Shown: piece after piece, positions 15,804-24,839 of the stretch
Layout of the letters: every line of letters begins with the position of its first letter
Position numbering within the stretch: position 1 is the stretch's first letter
NCBI GenBank assembly: GCA_049437325.1
Contig: JBMTIM010000004.1
Span: 1-64,000 of the forward strand
Source of the DNA: UBA11606 sp049437325
Lineage (GTDB): Bacteria > Actinomycetota > Acidimicrobiia > Acidimicrobiales > Aldehydirespiratoraceae
DNA length: 64,000 nucleotides
Reading direction: 5' to 3'
The notes under the pieces: generated by a model
What the model was told of the DNA's origin: nothing
Seen by the model: the letters and a program-made list of their open reading frames with translations, nothing else
Databases searched by the model: none
Program-made: the position numbers and the translations under genes

Positions 15804-18239
15804 ATGTCTCGACAACTCGAATTCGACGGTGGGTTCGCCCGCGAAGTCGTTGAGGTTCCGGTCGCCGACGAGATGAGCGAGAGCTTTCTTGCCTACTCAC
15901 TTTCGGTCATCACCAGCCGCGCCATCCCCGATGTTCGCGACGGTCTCAAGCCGGTCCAGCGGCGCATCCTGTGGTCGATGCTCCAGATGGGCATTCGGCC
16001 GGGAACCCCGTTCCGCAAGTCGGCCCGCATCGTCGGCGACACGATGGGGCGCTATCACCCGCACGGTGATGCTGCGATCTACGACACCTTGGTGCGTATG
16101 GGCCAGGACTTTTCTCGGATGGTGCCCTTCGTCGATCCCCAGGGCAACTTCGGTTCGCTCGACGATCCGCCAGCAGCCGCTCGCTACACCGAGTGTCGCC
16201 TCGCCGAGCCGGCGATGGACATGGTCCGCGAACTCGACGAGGACACGGTCGATTTCCGTCCGACCTACGACGGCGAAGGTGACGAACCGAGCGTGTTGCC
16301 GGCTGCGCTTCCCAACATCTTGGTCAACGGAACGAGCGGTATCGCGGTGGGCATGGCGACCAACATGGCGCCCCACAATCTGCGTGAGGTCGAGAAGGCC
16401 ATCGAGTTGGTGATGAAGAAACGTCGGCCGAAGCCGACCGTCGACGAGCTGATGGCGGTCTTGCCGGGGCCCGATTTTCCGTCCGGTGGGATCGTGGTCG
16501 ACGACGGCCTGCGAGAGGCCTACGAGACCGGGCGTGGCACGTTTCGCATCCGGGCCAAGGCTCATGTCGAGCAGACGTCGCGTACCCGGCAGTCGATCAT
16601 CGTCACCGAGTTGCCCTACCTTGTCGGACCCGAGCGGGTGATCGCCAAGGTCCAAGAACTGGCGAACAACGGCAAGCTCGTCGGGATCGAAGGGATCGCC
16701 GACCTGAGCGACATCAACGGTCTCACGATCCAGATCGATGTGAAGCCGGCGGTCAATCCGCAGGCGGTCTTGCAGGAGCTCTATCGACTCACCCCCCTCG
16801 AGGAATCGTTCGGCATCAACAATGTGGTGCTGGTCGACGGGGTTCCCACCACCCTCGGTGTCTACGATCTGTGTCGCTACTACATCGAGCATCGCCTCGA
16901 GGTCATCGTCCGACGTACCCGGTTCCGCCTCGAAAAGGCACAGGATCGGCTGCACATCCTCGAAGGGCTGCTGATTGCGCTGGATGCAATCGACGAGGTG
17001 GTGGCCATCATTCGTGGTTCGAACGATGCCGGTGTTGCGCGCGAGCGGCTGATGGAACGGTTCGACCTGTCGGCCATCCAGGCGACCCACATTCTCGACA
17101 TGCCGCTGCGCCGCCTCACTGCACTCGCCAAACTCGAACTCGAGGAGGAGGCAGCGGGGCTGCGAACCGACATCGCCGAGTACGAGCGCTTGCTCAACAG
17201 CGAGGACCGCCGACGCACCCTCGTGTTGAAGGAACTCGGCGAGCTCGTCGAGAAGCATGGTCGCGATCGCAGAGCCGAGATCATCAGCGCCGACGACATT
17301 CCAGTCTTCGAGGCGCCAAACGTGTCCGAGTCCTCGTTCGATCCCGACACCGACGAGCCCTGTGTCGTCACGCTGTCGACCTCGGGCAATCTTGGACGGG
17401 TACCCACCGAGGGAGCGAAGAAGGGTGTGGCCGGGCGTCACGACCTTCTTGCCTGTGCCGTGGTGACATCCACCGGATCACCGATCGCAGCCGTGACCTC
17501 AGAGGGCCGGGCGTTCATGCTCCACGCCGGAGAGGCAGCCGACGCCGGAGGTCGGACGCGCGGGAATCCCGTGCCTCAACAACTCGGGCTCAACAAGGGT
17601 GAGGAAGTGCTTGCGCTCGTGACCACAGGTGAAGAACACCTTGTGCTCGTCACCGCCCTGGGGGTTGTGAAACGGGTCTCTGCCGAGGAGGTGCTCGGCA
17701 CCAAGTCCGGAAAAGCGGTGATCTCGTTGCGGGGTGACGATCGCGTCGTTGCTGCATTTCGGGCTCCCACCGGTGTTGACATCATGGTGGTCGCCTCTGA
17801 CGGTCAGGCTCTTCGCATGCCGCTGGAATCGGTGTCCGTTCAGGGGCGGGGAGCGGGCGGGGTTGCCGGCCTCAAGCTCAAGGGTGACGCGGTCGTCGTC
17901 GGCGCTGGACCGCTGATCGGCGATGGCGTCGTGCTCACCGTCACCTCTGAGTCGGGAGCCAAGGCCACGCCGTACGAGGAGTTCGAGTCGAAAGGACGAG
18001 GTGGCCAAGGCGTGCGGATCGCTCGACTCGGCTCCGGTGAGACGATCACGCTTGCATGGTTCGGTTCCCTCGGCTCGATCGGCGGGGCAGGCGATCTGCT
18101 CGCCCAGATGGCCGACGACGACGATCCCAAGAAGCTCGATCCCAACCCGATCCCATTCGAGCTCGAAGCCACGAAGCGTGATCTTGTGCCGACCAGGACG
18201 GAGCGACAGGTGATGGTCTTGGGTCCGAATCGTTGGTGA
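15804..18239 (+). CDS. parC: DNA topoisomerase IV subunit A (ParC-type)
   Basis: An 811-residue type IIA topoisomerase A subunit. DGLKPVQRRILW opens the winged-helix domain, the quinolone region HPHGDAAIYDTLVRMGQ sits at 85-101, and the DNA-cleaving tyrosine is Tyr128 in AARYTECRL. The coiled-coil and C-terminal pinwheel follow. The pinwheel has only a degenerate GyrA box (QGRGAGG instead of QRRGGKG) and the body closely matches actinobacterial ParC such as that of Streptomyces, so I call it ParC, a decatenase, rather than GyrA. No parE is adjacent. Ala occupies positions 90 and 91, where E. coli GyrA has Ser83 and Ala84. Confidence 0.88.
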   Translation: MSRQLEFDGGFAREVVEVPVADEMSESFLAYSLSVITSRAIPDVRDGLKPVQRRILWSMLQMGIRPGTPFRKSARIVGDTMGRYHPHGDAAIYDTLVRMGQDFSRMVPFVDPQGNFGSLDDPPAAARYTECRLAEPAMDMVRELDEDTVDFRPTYDGEGDEPSVLPAALPNILVNGTSGIAVGMATNMAPHNLREVEKAIELVMKKRRPKPTVDELMAVLPGPDFPSGGIVVDDGLREAYETGRGTFRIRAKAHVEQTSRTRQSIIVTELPYLVGPERVIAKVQELANNGKLVGIEGIADLSDINGLTIQIDVKPAVNPQAVLQELYRLTPLEESFGINNVVLVDGVPTTLGVYDLCRYYIEHRLEVIVRRTRFRLEKAQDRLHILEGLLIALDAIDEVVAIIRGSNDAGVARERLMERFDLSAIQATHILDMPLRRLTALAKLELEEEAAGLRTDIAEYERLLNSEDRRRTLVLKELGELVEKHGRDRRAEIISADDIPVFEAPNVSESSFDPDTDEPCVVTLSTSGNLGRVPTEGAKKGVAGRHDLLACAVVTSTGSPIAAVTSEGRAFMLHAGEAADAGGRTRGNPVPQQLGLNKGEEVLALVTTGEEHLVLVTALGVVKRVSAEEVLGTKSGKAVISLRGDDRVVAAFRAPTGVDIMVVASDGQALRMPLESVSVQGRGAGGVAGLKLKGDAVVVGAGPLIGDGVVLTVTSESGAKATPYEEFESKGRGGQGVRIARLGSGETITLAWFGSLGSIGGAGDLLAQMADDDDPKKLDPNPIPFELEATKRDLVPTRTERQVMVLGPNRW

Positions 18240-18331
18240 CGGCTCGATGTGGTTGCTCAGGCCGACGCAGGGCCAGCTGCGCCATCGGTGCAGGTTGGTC
18301 CCGACTGCGCCGAAAAGGTGATACTCCTTCG

Positions 18332-19411
18332 ATGCGAACCGAACTCGATCACGATCAGCTGCTTCTCACAGTCCTGAATCTGTTCAAGGCCAAAGAGGGC
18401 GAGGTCATCAGCCAGATCATCCACATCGGGAACCGACTGGGGCTGTTCGCAGCGCTCGACCGACAGGGTGAGGCGACGTCCGACGGGCTGGCCGACGCAA
18501 CGGGCTACCACGAGCGCTGGGTCCGTGAATGGCTCTTTGCGATGAGTGCGCAGGGACTGCTCGACCACGAGGACGGGGTGTTCGCACTCACCCCCGAGGC
18601 CCGGTTCACACTGGTCGACGAGGACTCCCCCCGCTATGCCGCCGGGGTGTTCGGCCCACCGATCACGCACCACGAGATCGACCGAACGATCGAGGCCTTC
18701 ACCACCGGCATCGGGATGACCTGGGGCGAGCACGGTGCGGAGACATGCCACTTTCAGGCGGCGATGGGTGCGGGTGGCCAGCGGCACTACCTGGTGCCGG
18801 TGATCCTCGACTCGATCGATGGCATGTCCGACCGGATGACGAAGGGGGTGACCATCGTCGATATCGGATGCGGAGCGGGCGTCGCCGCCGAGGTGATCGC
18901 CGAGGCCTACCCCAACAGCAGGGTGATCGGCGTGGACCCGTCCGAGCACGCGATGGAAGCCGCTGCAGCGCGGGGTCGAGCAGCAGGCTTGTCCAATCTC
19001 GAGTTTCGGACCGGGTCGTTCGACTCGCTCGACGACCTGCGAGACGAGGGGATCGTCGTCGATCTCTTGCTGACACTCGATGTCATCCACGATCTTCCGC
19101 GGCCCGGAGCGGCGGTGCGCTCGGCGAGGTCGTGTCTCGCCGACGACGGGGTCTGGTTGATCGCCGACATTCGGGCTGCCGGGCCGCTCGAGGACAACCG
19201 AAACATGCCGATGCTGCCGCTGATGTACGGCATGTCGATCCTCTACTGCATGTCGTCGGCGATGTCGGAGCCCGGAGGGGCTGGCCTGGGCACGATGGGA
19301 CTCACGCCGGAGGTCTTGCGCGAGATGGCCGACGCCGCTGGATTCGCGAGCTTCGACACACGCGAATTCGACGCCGACATGATGAACCGGTACTACGAGC
19401 TCCGTCCCTGA
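18332..19411 (+). CDS. SAM-dependent methyltransferase with winged-helix N-terminus
   Basis: A 359-residue protein. Residues ~1-90 form a winged-helix dimerisation domain (AALDRQGEATSDGLADATGYHERWVREWL), and the C-terminal half is a class I methyltransferase with motif I VDIGCGAGVAAEVIAEAYP and an acidic LTLDVIHDLPRPGAAV block. This layout is that of the O-methyltransferase-like/arsenite-methyltransferase-like proteins often called class I SAM methyltransferases with an rRNA-adenine-dimethylase-like regulatory head; the substrate is unknown. The ATG at 18332 has AAAAGG upstream. Its 3' end overlaps the convergent helicase gene by 19 bases. Confidence 0.85.
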   Translation: MRTELDHDQLLLTVLNLFKAKEGEVISQIIHIGNRLGLFAALDRQGEATSDGLADATGYHERWVREWLFAMSAQGLLDHEDGVFALTPEARFTLVDEDSPRYAAGVFGPPITHHEIDRTIEAFTTGIGMTWGEHGAETCHFQAAMGAGGQRHYLVPVILDSIDGMSDRMTKGVTIVDIGCGAGVAAEVIAEAYPNSRVIGVDPSEHAMEAAAARGRAAGLSNLEFRTGSFDSLDDLRDEGIVVDLLLTLDVIHDLPRPGAAVRSARSCLADDGVWLIADIRAAGPLEDNRNMPMLPLMYGMSILYCMSSAMSEPGGAGLGTMGLTPEVLREMADAAGFASFDTREFDADMMNRYYELRP

Positions 19412-20901
19412 CGGCGGTTCGGCGGCGGCCCTCCCCGCCGTTTGCCGCCGGACGTGCTGCGTTGCTTGTTGCCCGACGTGGAAGGTCGCCCGTCGGTGCG
19501 GCTGTCACCGGAACTGCGGCGTGTTGCCTTGGCGGTGTTCTTGGCGCCGCCGTTGCCGCTGCGGTTCTTGGCGCCGGGCTTGGTCCTGCCCTTCGATTTC
19601 GATTTCGATTTCGAGCGGGTTCGAGCCGACGGAGGACCGCCGGGTTTGGGACCGCCGGGTTTGGGGCCGCCGGGCTTTCGTTGGCGAGCATTCGCCGGGC
19701 GACGGTCTCGGTTGCGGTCGGGGCCGGTGGGGGACGCGTCGGGGTCGCCACTCAGTGCCTCGGGTTCGAATTCGAGGCCCGGCGGTTCGGTGATCTGCTG
19801 CGGGAGGTCGAGACGTCGCATCATTGCCTGTACGGCCTTCGCCTGCGACGGGTCGACGAACGACACGACAACTCCTCGAGCGCCGGCGCGAGCGGTGCGG
19901 CCCGATCGGTGGACGTACGCCGAATCTTCGTCGACCGGATCGAAGTGAACGACACATTCCACCGCATCGACGTGGATTCCGCGAGCAGCGACGTCGGTTG
20001 CGACGAGAGCATGGGCTTTCCCGGTTGCGAAGTCGTCGAGCGCACGCTGACGTTGCGCCTGTGACCGGTTGCCGTGGATCGGTACGGCTTTGACGCCGGC
20101 GTTCGTGAGTTGGCGGGCGGCCCGATCGGCGCCGTGACGGGTGCGGGTGAACACGATGGTGCGTCCGAACGTGGCGACGACCGAGGCACAGAGCCGAATA
20201 CGTTCAGCGCGAGGGAGCATCCAGAAGTGGTGCTCCATCTTGGTCAGATCGGGTGTTGCCTCTCCTACTTCGTGTCGTACGGGGTCGTGCTGATAGGCGC
20301 GGGTGATCTTTGCGACTTCTCCGTCGAGGGTGGCCGAATACAGCACGGTTTGTCGGCTCGGGTCGGTTTGGTCGAGGAGTCTGCGCACCGCAGGCAGGAA
20401 CCCCATATCGGCCATACGGTCGGCTTCGTCGACCACGACGTTCTCGACCTCGGCGAGCGACACGACGCGTTGTTGGATCAGGTCTTCCAAGCGTCCCGGT
20501 GTGGCGACGAGGAGATCGACCCCCTTGCTGAGGCGGTCGATCTGGGGCTTCAGGCCAACCCCGCCATAGACGGCGAGGATCGAACGGTCAACGGCGCGAA
20601 CGAGCGGAGTGAGCTCGTCGGCGATCTGGGCTGCGAGCTCTCGGGTCGGCGCGAGCACAAGGGCCGTCGGCCGTTTCTTGCGAGCGGGGCCAGCGGCATG
20701 GCATGCCGCCACGAGCGGTATGCCGAAGGCGAGCGTCTTGCCCGACCCGGTGGGCGCACGGCCGATCACGTCCTTGCCGGCAAGCAGGTCGGGGATCGTC
20801 TCGGCCTGGATGGGGAAGGGCTGGCGGATACGGGCCTGCTCGAGTGCCGCGACGATCGCCGCCGGCACGCCGAGCTCGGCGAACGACGTCGTGCGAGTCA
20901 C
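19393..20901 (-). CDS. DEAD-box RNA helicase, RhlE type
   Basis: A 502-residue ATP-dependent RNA helicase. Residues ~1-370 carry the full motif set: Q motif, APTGSGKT (I), PTRELAAQ (Ia), TPGR, VVDEADRM (II), SATL (III), and ARGIHVDAVECVVHFD with HRSGRTARAG (V and VI). The C-terminal ~130 residues are an Arg/Lys/Gly/Pro-rich disordered tail holding KPGGP repeats and an SKSKSKSK run, suited to RNA binding. The GTG start at 20901 has TAGCCT 6 bases upstream, so the mRNA is probably leaderless. A second DEAD helicase without such a tail lies at 57016. Confidence 0.93.
   Translation of the reverse strand: MTRTTSFAELGVPAAIVAALEQARIRQPFPIQAETIPDLLAGKDVIGRAPTGSGKTLAFGIPLVAACHAAGPARKKRPTALVLAPTRELAAQIADELTPLVRAVDRSILAVYGGVGLKPQIDRLSKGVDLLVATPGRLEDLIQQRVVSLAEVENVVVDEADRMADMGFLPAVRRLLDQTDPSRQTVLYSATLDGEVAKITRAYQHDPVRHEVGEATPDLTKMEHHFWMLPRAERIRLCASVVATFGRTIVFTRTRHGADRAARQLTNAGVKAVPIHGNRSQAQRQRALDDFATGKAHALVATDVAARGIHVDAVECVVHFDPVDEDSAYVHRSGRTARAGARGVVVSFVDPSQAKAVQAMMRRLDLPQQITEPPGLEFEPEALSGDPDASPTGPDRNRDRRPANARQRKPGGPKPGGPKPGGPPSARTRSKSKSKSKGRTKPGAKNRSGNGGAKNTAKATRRSSGDSRTDGRPSTSGNKQRSTSGGKRRGGPPPNRRQGRSS
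19592..19678. repeat. Short tandem repeats in the helicase tail
   Basis: Four copies of a 6-base unit TTCGAT/TTCGAG (19592-19615) encode Ser-Lys repeats on the minus strand, and three near-identical 15-base units GGACCGCCGGGTTTG (19634-19678) encode KPGGP repeats. They are in frame and probably vary in copy number between strains. Confidence 0.8.
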
Positions 20902-20907
20902 GACCGC

Positions 20908-20913
20908 AGGCTA
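20908..20913 (-). promoter_or_regulatory. -10 box of the RhlE-type helicase gene
   Basis: TAGCCT on the minus strand, 6 bases before the GTG at 20901, with no Shine-Dalgarno sequence. Confidence 0.5.
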
Positions 20914-20956
20914 TCGGGACCGCCCGACGCCGAAGCAGATCCGAGGAGCGTTCGGT

Positions 20957-21367
20957 TCAGTCGTCTCCGTCGAGGGCGTCTCGATCGAGCCGCATGGCCG
21001 CGCTGTTCATGCAGTACCGCTGACCCGTGGGCGCCGGGCCGTCGGGGAATCGATGGCCAAGATGTGCATCGCAGTTGGCACAGACTGCTTCTTCGCGAAT
21101 CATGCCGTGGGAATGATCGGTTCGGATCTCGACGACGTCGGGACCGACGGTGTCGAAGAACGACGGCCAACCCGATCCGGACTCGAACTTGGTGTCGCTG
21201 GTGAAGAGCGCGGTGTCACACACGACACACCGGTAGGTGCCGTCGTCGTGGCAGTCCCAGTACTCGCCCGTGAACGCGCGTTCGGTCCCGGCCTGTTGGG
21301 TCACGGCGTACTGCTCGGCCGTGAGGCGGGCACGAAGTTCCGCATCGTCGAAGCTGACATCGCTCAT
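20957..21367 (-). CDS. msrB: Peptide-methionine (R)-S-oxide reductase
   Basis: MsrB reduces methionine-R-sulfoxide in oxidised proteins with thioredoxin. The 136-residue protein has the two zinc-binding CxxC pairs (CVVC, CANC), SGSGWPSF, the HLGHRFPDGP block and the active-site motif GQRYCMNSAAM with the catalytic cysteine. I place the start at the ATG at 21367, because AGGAG lies 7 bases before it and an upstream in-frame ATG at 21391 would put that Shine-Dalgarno sequence inside the gene. It is divergent from recA. Confidence 0.95.
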   Translation of the reverse strand: MSDVSFDDAELRARLTAEQYAVTQQAGTERAFTGEYWDCHDDGTYRCVVCDTALFTSDTKFESGSGWPSFFDTVGPDVVEIRTDHSHGMIREEAVCANCDAHLGHRFPDGPAPTGQRYCMNSAAMRLDRDALDGDD

Positions 21368-21449
21368 GGATCGACTCCTGTTCTCGTTCACACGAAGGCG
21401 GGTTCGTGGAGAAGTGTCTCAGGTTTTGTGAGCTCCTGCACAGGGGTGC

Positions 21450-21478
21450 TTGACCGAACAGTTGTTCGGAATTACGTT
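21450..21478 (+). promoter_or_regulatory. recA promoter with LexA (SOS) box
   Basis: TTGACC (21450-21455) and TACGTT (21473-21478) form a -35/-10 pair with a 17-base spacer. The spacer holds CGAACAGTTGTTCG (21455-21468), a perfect match to the actinobacterial/Bacillus SOS box CGAAC-N4-GTTCG, so bound LexA would cover the promoter. About 140 bases of leader follow before recA; I see no other element in the 21368-21627 gap. Confidence 0.85.
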
Positions 21479-21627
21479 ACTGTCATTCGTTCGCACCGCT
21501 GTCGAAGGCGACCTGTCACAGCCAGTGTCACACCCCCTTCGTAGGTTCGAGCCCGTATCACACCCCTCAACCAAAACTCACCTCTGCACAGAGGCCCGGA
21601 ACATCCGGGTGACGACAGGAGCGAACA

Positions 21628-22704
21628 GTGGAAGCAGACCGCGGCAAGGCACTCGACGTAGCACTCGGCCAGATCGAGAAGCAGTTCGGCAAGGGTTCGG
21701 TCATGAAGATGGGCGACAAGACCACGATGGCGATCGAGTCGATTCCTACCGGTGCACTCGCTCTCGATCTTGCGCTCGGGATCGGCGGTCTCCCCCGAGG
21801 CCGCATCACCGAGATCTACGGCCCGGAATCCTCGGGCAAGACCACCCTTGCGACCCATGTCGTCGCCGAGGCGCAGCGAAATGGCGGCATCTGCGCCTAC
21901 ATCGATGCCGAGCACGCCATGGATCCGGTCTACGCCAAGGCGATTGGTGTCGACATCGATGAACTGCTGATCTCCCAGCCCGACACTGGTGAGCAGGCAC
22001 TCGAGATCACCGACATGCTGATCCGCTCCGGCGCACTCGACGTCGTTGTGATCGACTCGGTCGCTGCGCTCACGCCTCGTGCCGAGATCGAAGGAGAAAT
22101 GGGCGATACCCATGTCGGCCTGCAGGCCCGTCTCATGTCGCAAGCGCTGCGCAAGCTCACCGGCAACCTCAACAAGTCCAAAACGATCTGCATCTTCATC
22201 AACCAGCTGCGCGAGAAGATCGGTGTCATGTTCGGTTCGCCGGAGACCACCCCGGGTGGTCGGGCGTTGAAGTTCTATTCGTCGGTTCGCCTCGACATCC
22301 GTCGGATCGAATCGATCAAGGACGGTGTCGAGGTTGTGGGGAACCGGACCCGGGTCAAGGTCGTGAAGAACAAGGTCAGCCCGCCCTTCAAGCAAGCCGA
22401 GTTCGACATCATGTATGGCACCGGCATCTCCCGTGAGGGCTCGGTCCTCGACCTCTCGGTCGATGAAGGCATCGTCAAGAAGTCGGGTGCTTGGTACACC
22501 TACGACGGAGAGCAACTCGGCCAGGGCCGGGAAAACGCAAAGAAGTACCTCACCGAGAACCCCGAAGTCATGGTCGAGATCTCCGATCGGGTCTGGAAAG
22601 CCGTCATGCCCGAAGAAGAGTTGGTCGATGTGGCCGACGGTGAGGGTGAAGAGGGCGAAGAGTTCTCCGACGCCGACGACATGCCGATCGCACTCGACGA
22701 CTGA
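21628..22704 (+). CDS. recA: Recombinase RecA
   Basis: RecA pairs single-stranded DNA with homologous duplex and stimulates LexA self-cleavage. The 358-residue protein has Walker A GPESSGKTT (about residues 66-74), the VVIDSVAAL Walker B strand, the TFINQLREKIGVMFGSPETTPGG-type L1/L2 region, and an acidic C-terminal tail (DGEGEEGEEFSDADD) that normally tunes DNA binding. There is no intein. It starts with GTG at 21628, with AGGAG ending 6 bases upstream. Transcription is predicted to be LexA-controlled from the box at 21455. Confidence 0.98.
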   Translation: MEADRGKALDVALGQIEKQFGKGSVMKMGDKTTMAIESIPTGALALDLALGIGGLPRGRITEIYGPESSGKTTLATHVVAEAQRNGGICAYIDAEHAMDPVYAKAIGVDIDELLISQPDTGEQALEITDMLIRSGALDVVVIDSVAALTPRAEIEGEMGDTHVGLQARLMSQALRKLTGNLNKSKTICIFINQLREKIGVMFGSPETTPGGRALKFYSSVRLDIRRIESIKDGVEVVGNRTRVKVVKNKVSPPFKQAEFDIMYGTGISREGSVLDLSVDEGIVKKSGAWYTYDGEQLGQGRENAKKYLTENPEVMVEISDRVWKAVMPEEELVDVADGEGEEGEEFSDADDMPIALDD

Positions 22705-22747
22705 CGCCACGCAAGCAGCAGCAAGATGGCGTGTGCTTGCATGTCGC

Positions 22748-22753
22748 TAGCAT
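22748..22753 (+). promoter_or_regulatory. -10 box of miaB
   Basis: TAGCAT, 7 bases before the GTG at 22761, just downstream of recA; predicted leaderless start separate from recA. Confidence 0.45.
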
Positions 22754-22760
22754 CTGAGGT

Positions 22761-24263
22761 GTGAGCGAGTCCCGGACCTATCTGGTCAAGACCTTCGGGT
22801 GTCAAATGAACGAGCACGACTCGGAGCGGATCTCCGGGCTGCTCGAAGCCGATGGTCTCGTCCGTGTCGACGCCGAGGCCGATGCCGATGTGATCGTTCT
22901 CAACACGTGTTGCATCCGGGAAAACGCTGACAACAAGCTGTACGGCGCTCTGGGTCATCTCAAGGGGCTCAAAGAGCTGAAGCCGAGTCTGCAGATCGCT
23001 GTCGGGGGTTGTCTTGCCCAGAAGGATCGTGACTCGATCCGCGATCGGGCCGGTCATGTCGATGTCGTGTTCGGCACCCACAATGTCCACCGAGCGGTCG
23101 AGTTGCTCGATCATGCAGCTGTGCATGGTCCGATCGTCGAGATACTCGAAGCGGCTGCGCGTGAGGATGCCGACGCGTTCCCATCGGCACTGCCGGCGGT
23201 ACGCGAGGTCGATCATGCCGGGTGGCTCACGATCCAGATCGGGTGCGACAACAGCTGCGCCTTTTGCATCGTGCCAGCGGTCCGAGGCCCCGAGATTTCT
23301 CGTCCGTTCGGTGAACTTGTGACCGAGGCACGACAACTGGCTGCCGACGGCGTGAGTGAGATCACCCTCCTCGGCCAGAATGTCAACAGCTTTGGTCGGG
23401 ATCTCACCCTTACCCGCCGAGCGGCGGCAGCACAGAACCTCCCTGCCGATGCACCCCCCGACCTCGGTGATGCATGGTGGTGCGGGGAACGGTGGACCGA
23501 CGACCGGCGAGCGCGTCCACTCTTCGGTGACCTGTTGCGAGCAGTCGGTGCGATCGATGGTGTTCATCGAGTCCGCTACACATCGCCGCATCCCAAAGAC
23601 ATGCGCACCGAAACCTTCGAGGCGATGGCAGCAACCCCAGAGGTCTGTGAACATCTCCACTTTCCGCTGCAGTCCGGAAGCGACACGGTGTTGGCGGCGA
23701 TGCACCGCGGTTACACCGCCGAGCGGTACCTCGAGAAGCTGCGCGAAGCGCGAGCCATGATCGAGGGACTCGCCGTGTCGACCGACATCATCGTTGGTTT
23801 CCCGGGGGAGACCGATGCCGACTTCGAGCGCACCCTCGAAGTCGCGGCAGCGGCAGAATATGACAGCGCCTTCACCTTCGTCTTCAGTCCTCGGCCCGGC
23901 ACGGAAGCGGCCGATCTGCTCGACGCGGATCCATCGCTCGCCGTACCGCACGAAGTTGCCGTCGAGCGCTACGAGCGGCTGCGCACCGTGATCGAGCGGT
24001 CGTCACTGAGGGCCAACATGAACCGCGTCGGCGAGGTCGAAGAGGTCACCGTCGAAGGACCGAGCAAGAAAGATCCAGCCGTGCTGACGGGTCGCACACG
24101 ACGAAACACACTCGTGCACTTCGCCAGTCCGACCCCGATCAAAGCCGGCTCGTACGCCACGGTCGCCATCACCGAGGGCAAGACGAATCATCTCCTCGGT
24201 GACCTGATCGAGGTGACGGTGCCGGCGCGTCACCGAACACGCATTCCCGTCGCTGCCGGCTGA
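22761..24263 (+). CDS. miaB: tRNA-2-methylthio-N6-dimethylallyladenosine synthase
   Basis: MiaB is a radical-SAM methylthiotransferase that adds the methylthio group to i6A37 of tRNA. The 500-residue protein has the N-terminal MTTase cysteines C14, C50 and C84 for the auxiliary cluster, the radical-SAM motif C162-x3-C166-x2-C169, and a C-terminal TRAM domain (VEEVTVEGPSKKDPAVLTGRTRRN). An insert of about 40 residues between FGRD and PLFGDLLRAV is longer than in E. coli. It starts with GTG; miaA, the enzyme that makes its substrate, is one gene downstream. Confidence 0.95.
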   Translation: MSESRTYLVKTFGCQMNEHDSERISGLLEADGLVRVDAEADADVIVLNTCCIRENADNKLYGALGHLKGLKELKPSLQIAVGGCLAQKDRDSIRDRAGHVDVVFGTHNVHRAVELLDHAAVHGPIVEILEAAAREDADAFPSALPAVREVDHAGWLTIQIGCDNSCAFCIVPAVRGPEISRPFGELVTEARQLAADGVSEITLLGQNVNSFGRDLTLTRRAAAAQNLPADAPPDLGDAWWCGERWTDDRRARPLFGDLLRAVGAIDGVHRVRYTSPHPKDMRTETFEAMAATPEVCEHLHFPLQSGSDTVLAAMHRGYTAERYLEKLREARAMIEGLAVSTDIIVGFPGETDADFERTLEVAAAAEYDSAFTFVFSPRPGTEAADLLDADPSLAVPHEVAVERYERLRTVIERSSLRANMNRVGEVEEVTVEGPSKKDPAVLTGRTRRNTLVHFASPTPIKAGSYATVAITEGKTNHLLGDLIEVTVPARHRTRIPVAAG

Positions 24264-24278
24264 GCCAGCAGGTCGAGC

Positions 24279-24839
24279 GTGTCCGTCGAGCGCTTTCCTC
24301 TCAGCGACCCGGCGTTGCCGGTCGACCCCGAGGCCGTGGCTCGGTCGCTGGGAGCTGCACTGTCGAGTCGACACGGCGCGCCACATGAGCGCACAGCGAG
24401 CGCCGGCGACGCCGACCGATCCTCGTGGCCCCTGCAGGACCTGGCGACCCATCTGCTCGCAGCAGCGCAGACAAAACGAGGAACTGTCTCCACCGGCCCG
24501 CTGGAGGGTCGCGATCTTCGAGCACTCGCTGAGTCCGCCAGGCGAGCAGTCGACGCCCTTCCCCCGGGAAGGGCACTTGTGCCGGTGCGGCTTGGCCTGA
24601 CCCTCGACCACTGCATGATCTCGACGCAGGGCGATGTCCAGATCGTGGGGACGACTGTCTTGAGCGACCGGCACCTCGATCTTGCCGCAGCTGCGGTCGG
24701 TGTTGCCCTTCGCTTCGGGAGTGCAGTTGTGGCGCCACTGGTCGACGCATACGGAGAGGACCATGTGGAACTGTTGACGCTCGACACCTGTCAGCAGCTC
24801 AATGCGATTGCCTTCGACGTCGGGTGGCCCGATGTCTAG
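24279..24839 (+). CDS. Decayed phosphotransferase-like protein between miaB and miaA
   Basis: A 186-residue protein. The N-terminal half is Ala/Arg-rich and without clear homology to me. The C-terminal half (CMISTQGDVQIVGTTVLSDR, then LDLAAAAVGVALRFG and PLVDAYG) follows the layout of the APH kinase C-lobe, but the catalytic HGD-x4-N loop and the DFG-like aspartate are gone. It may be a pseudokinase or a degenerating gene, although codon use still looks constrained. The GTG start is 15 bases after miaB and its TAG overlaps the miaA start region, so it is embedded in the operon. Confidence 0.6.
   Translation: MSVERFPLSDPALPVDPEAVARSLGAALSSRHGAPHERTASAGDADRSSWPLQDLATHLLAAAQTKRGTVSTGPLEGRDLRALAESARRAVDALPPGRALVPVRLGLTLDHCMISTQGDVQIVGTTVLSDRHLDLAAAAVGVALRFGSAVVAPLVDAYGEDHVELLTLDTCQQLNAIAFDVGWPDV

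Noticed and set aside
15804..18239. Annotation of this topoisomerase subunit as GyrA
   Set aside because: The C-terminal GyrA box is degenerate and the body matches actinobacterial ParC better.
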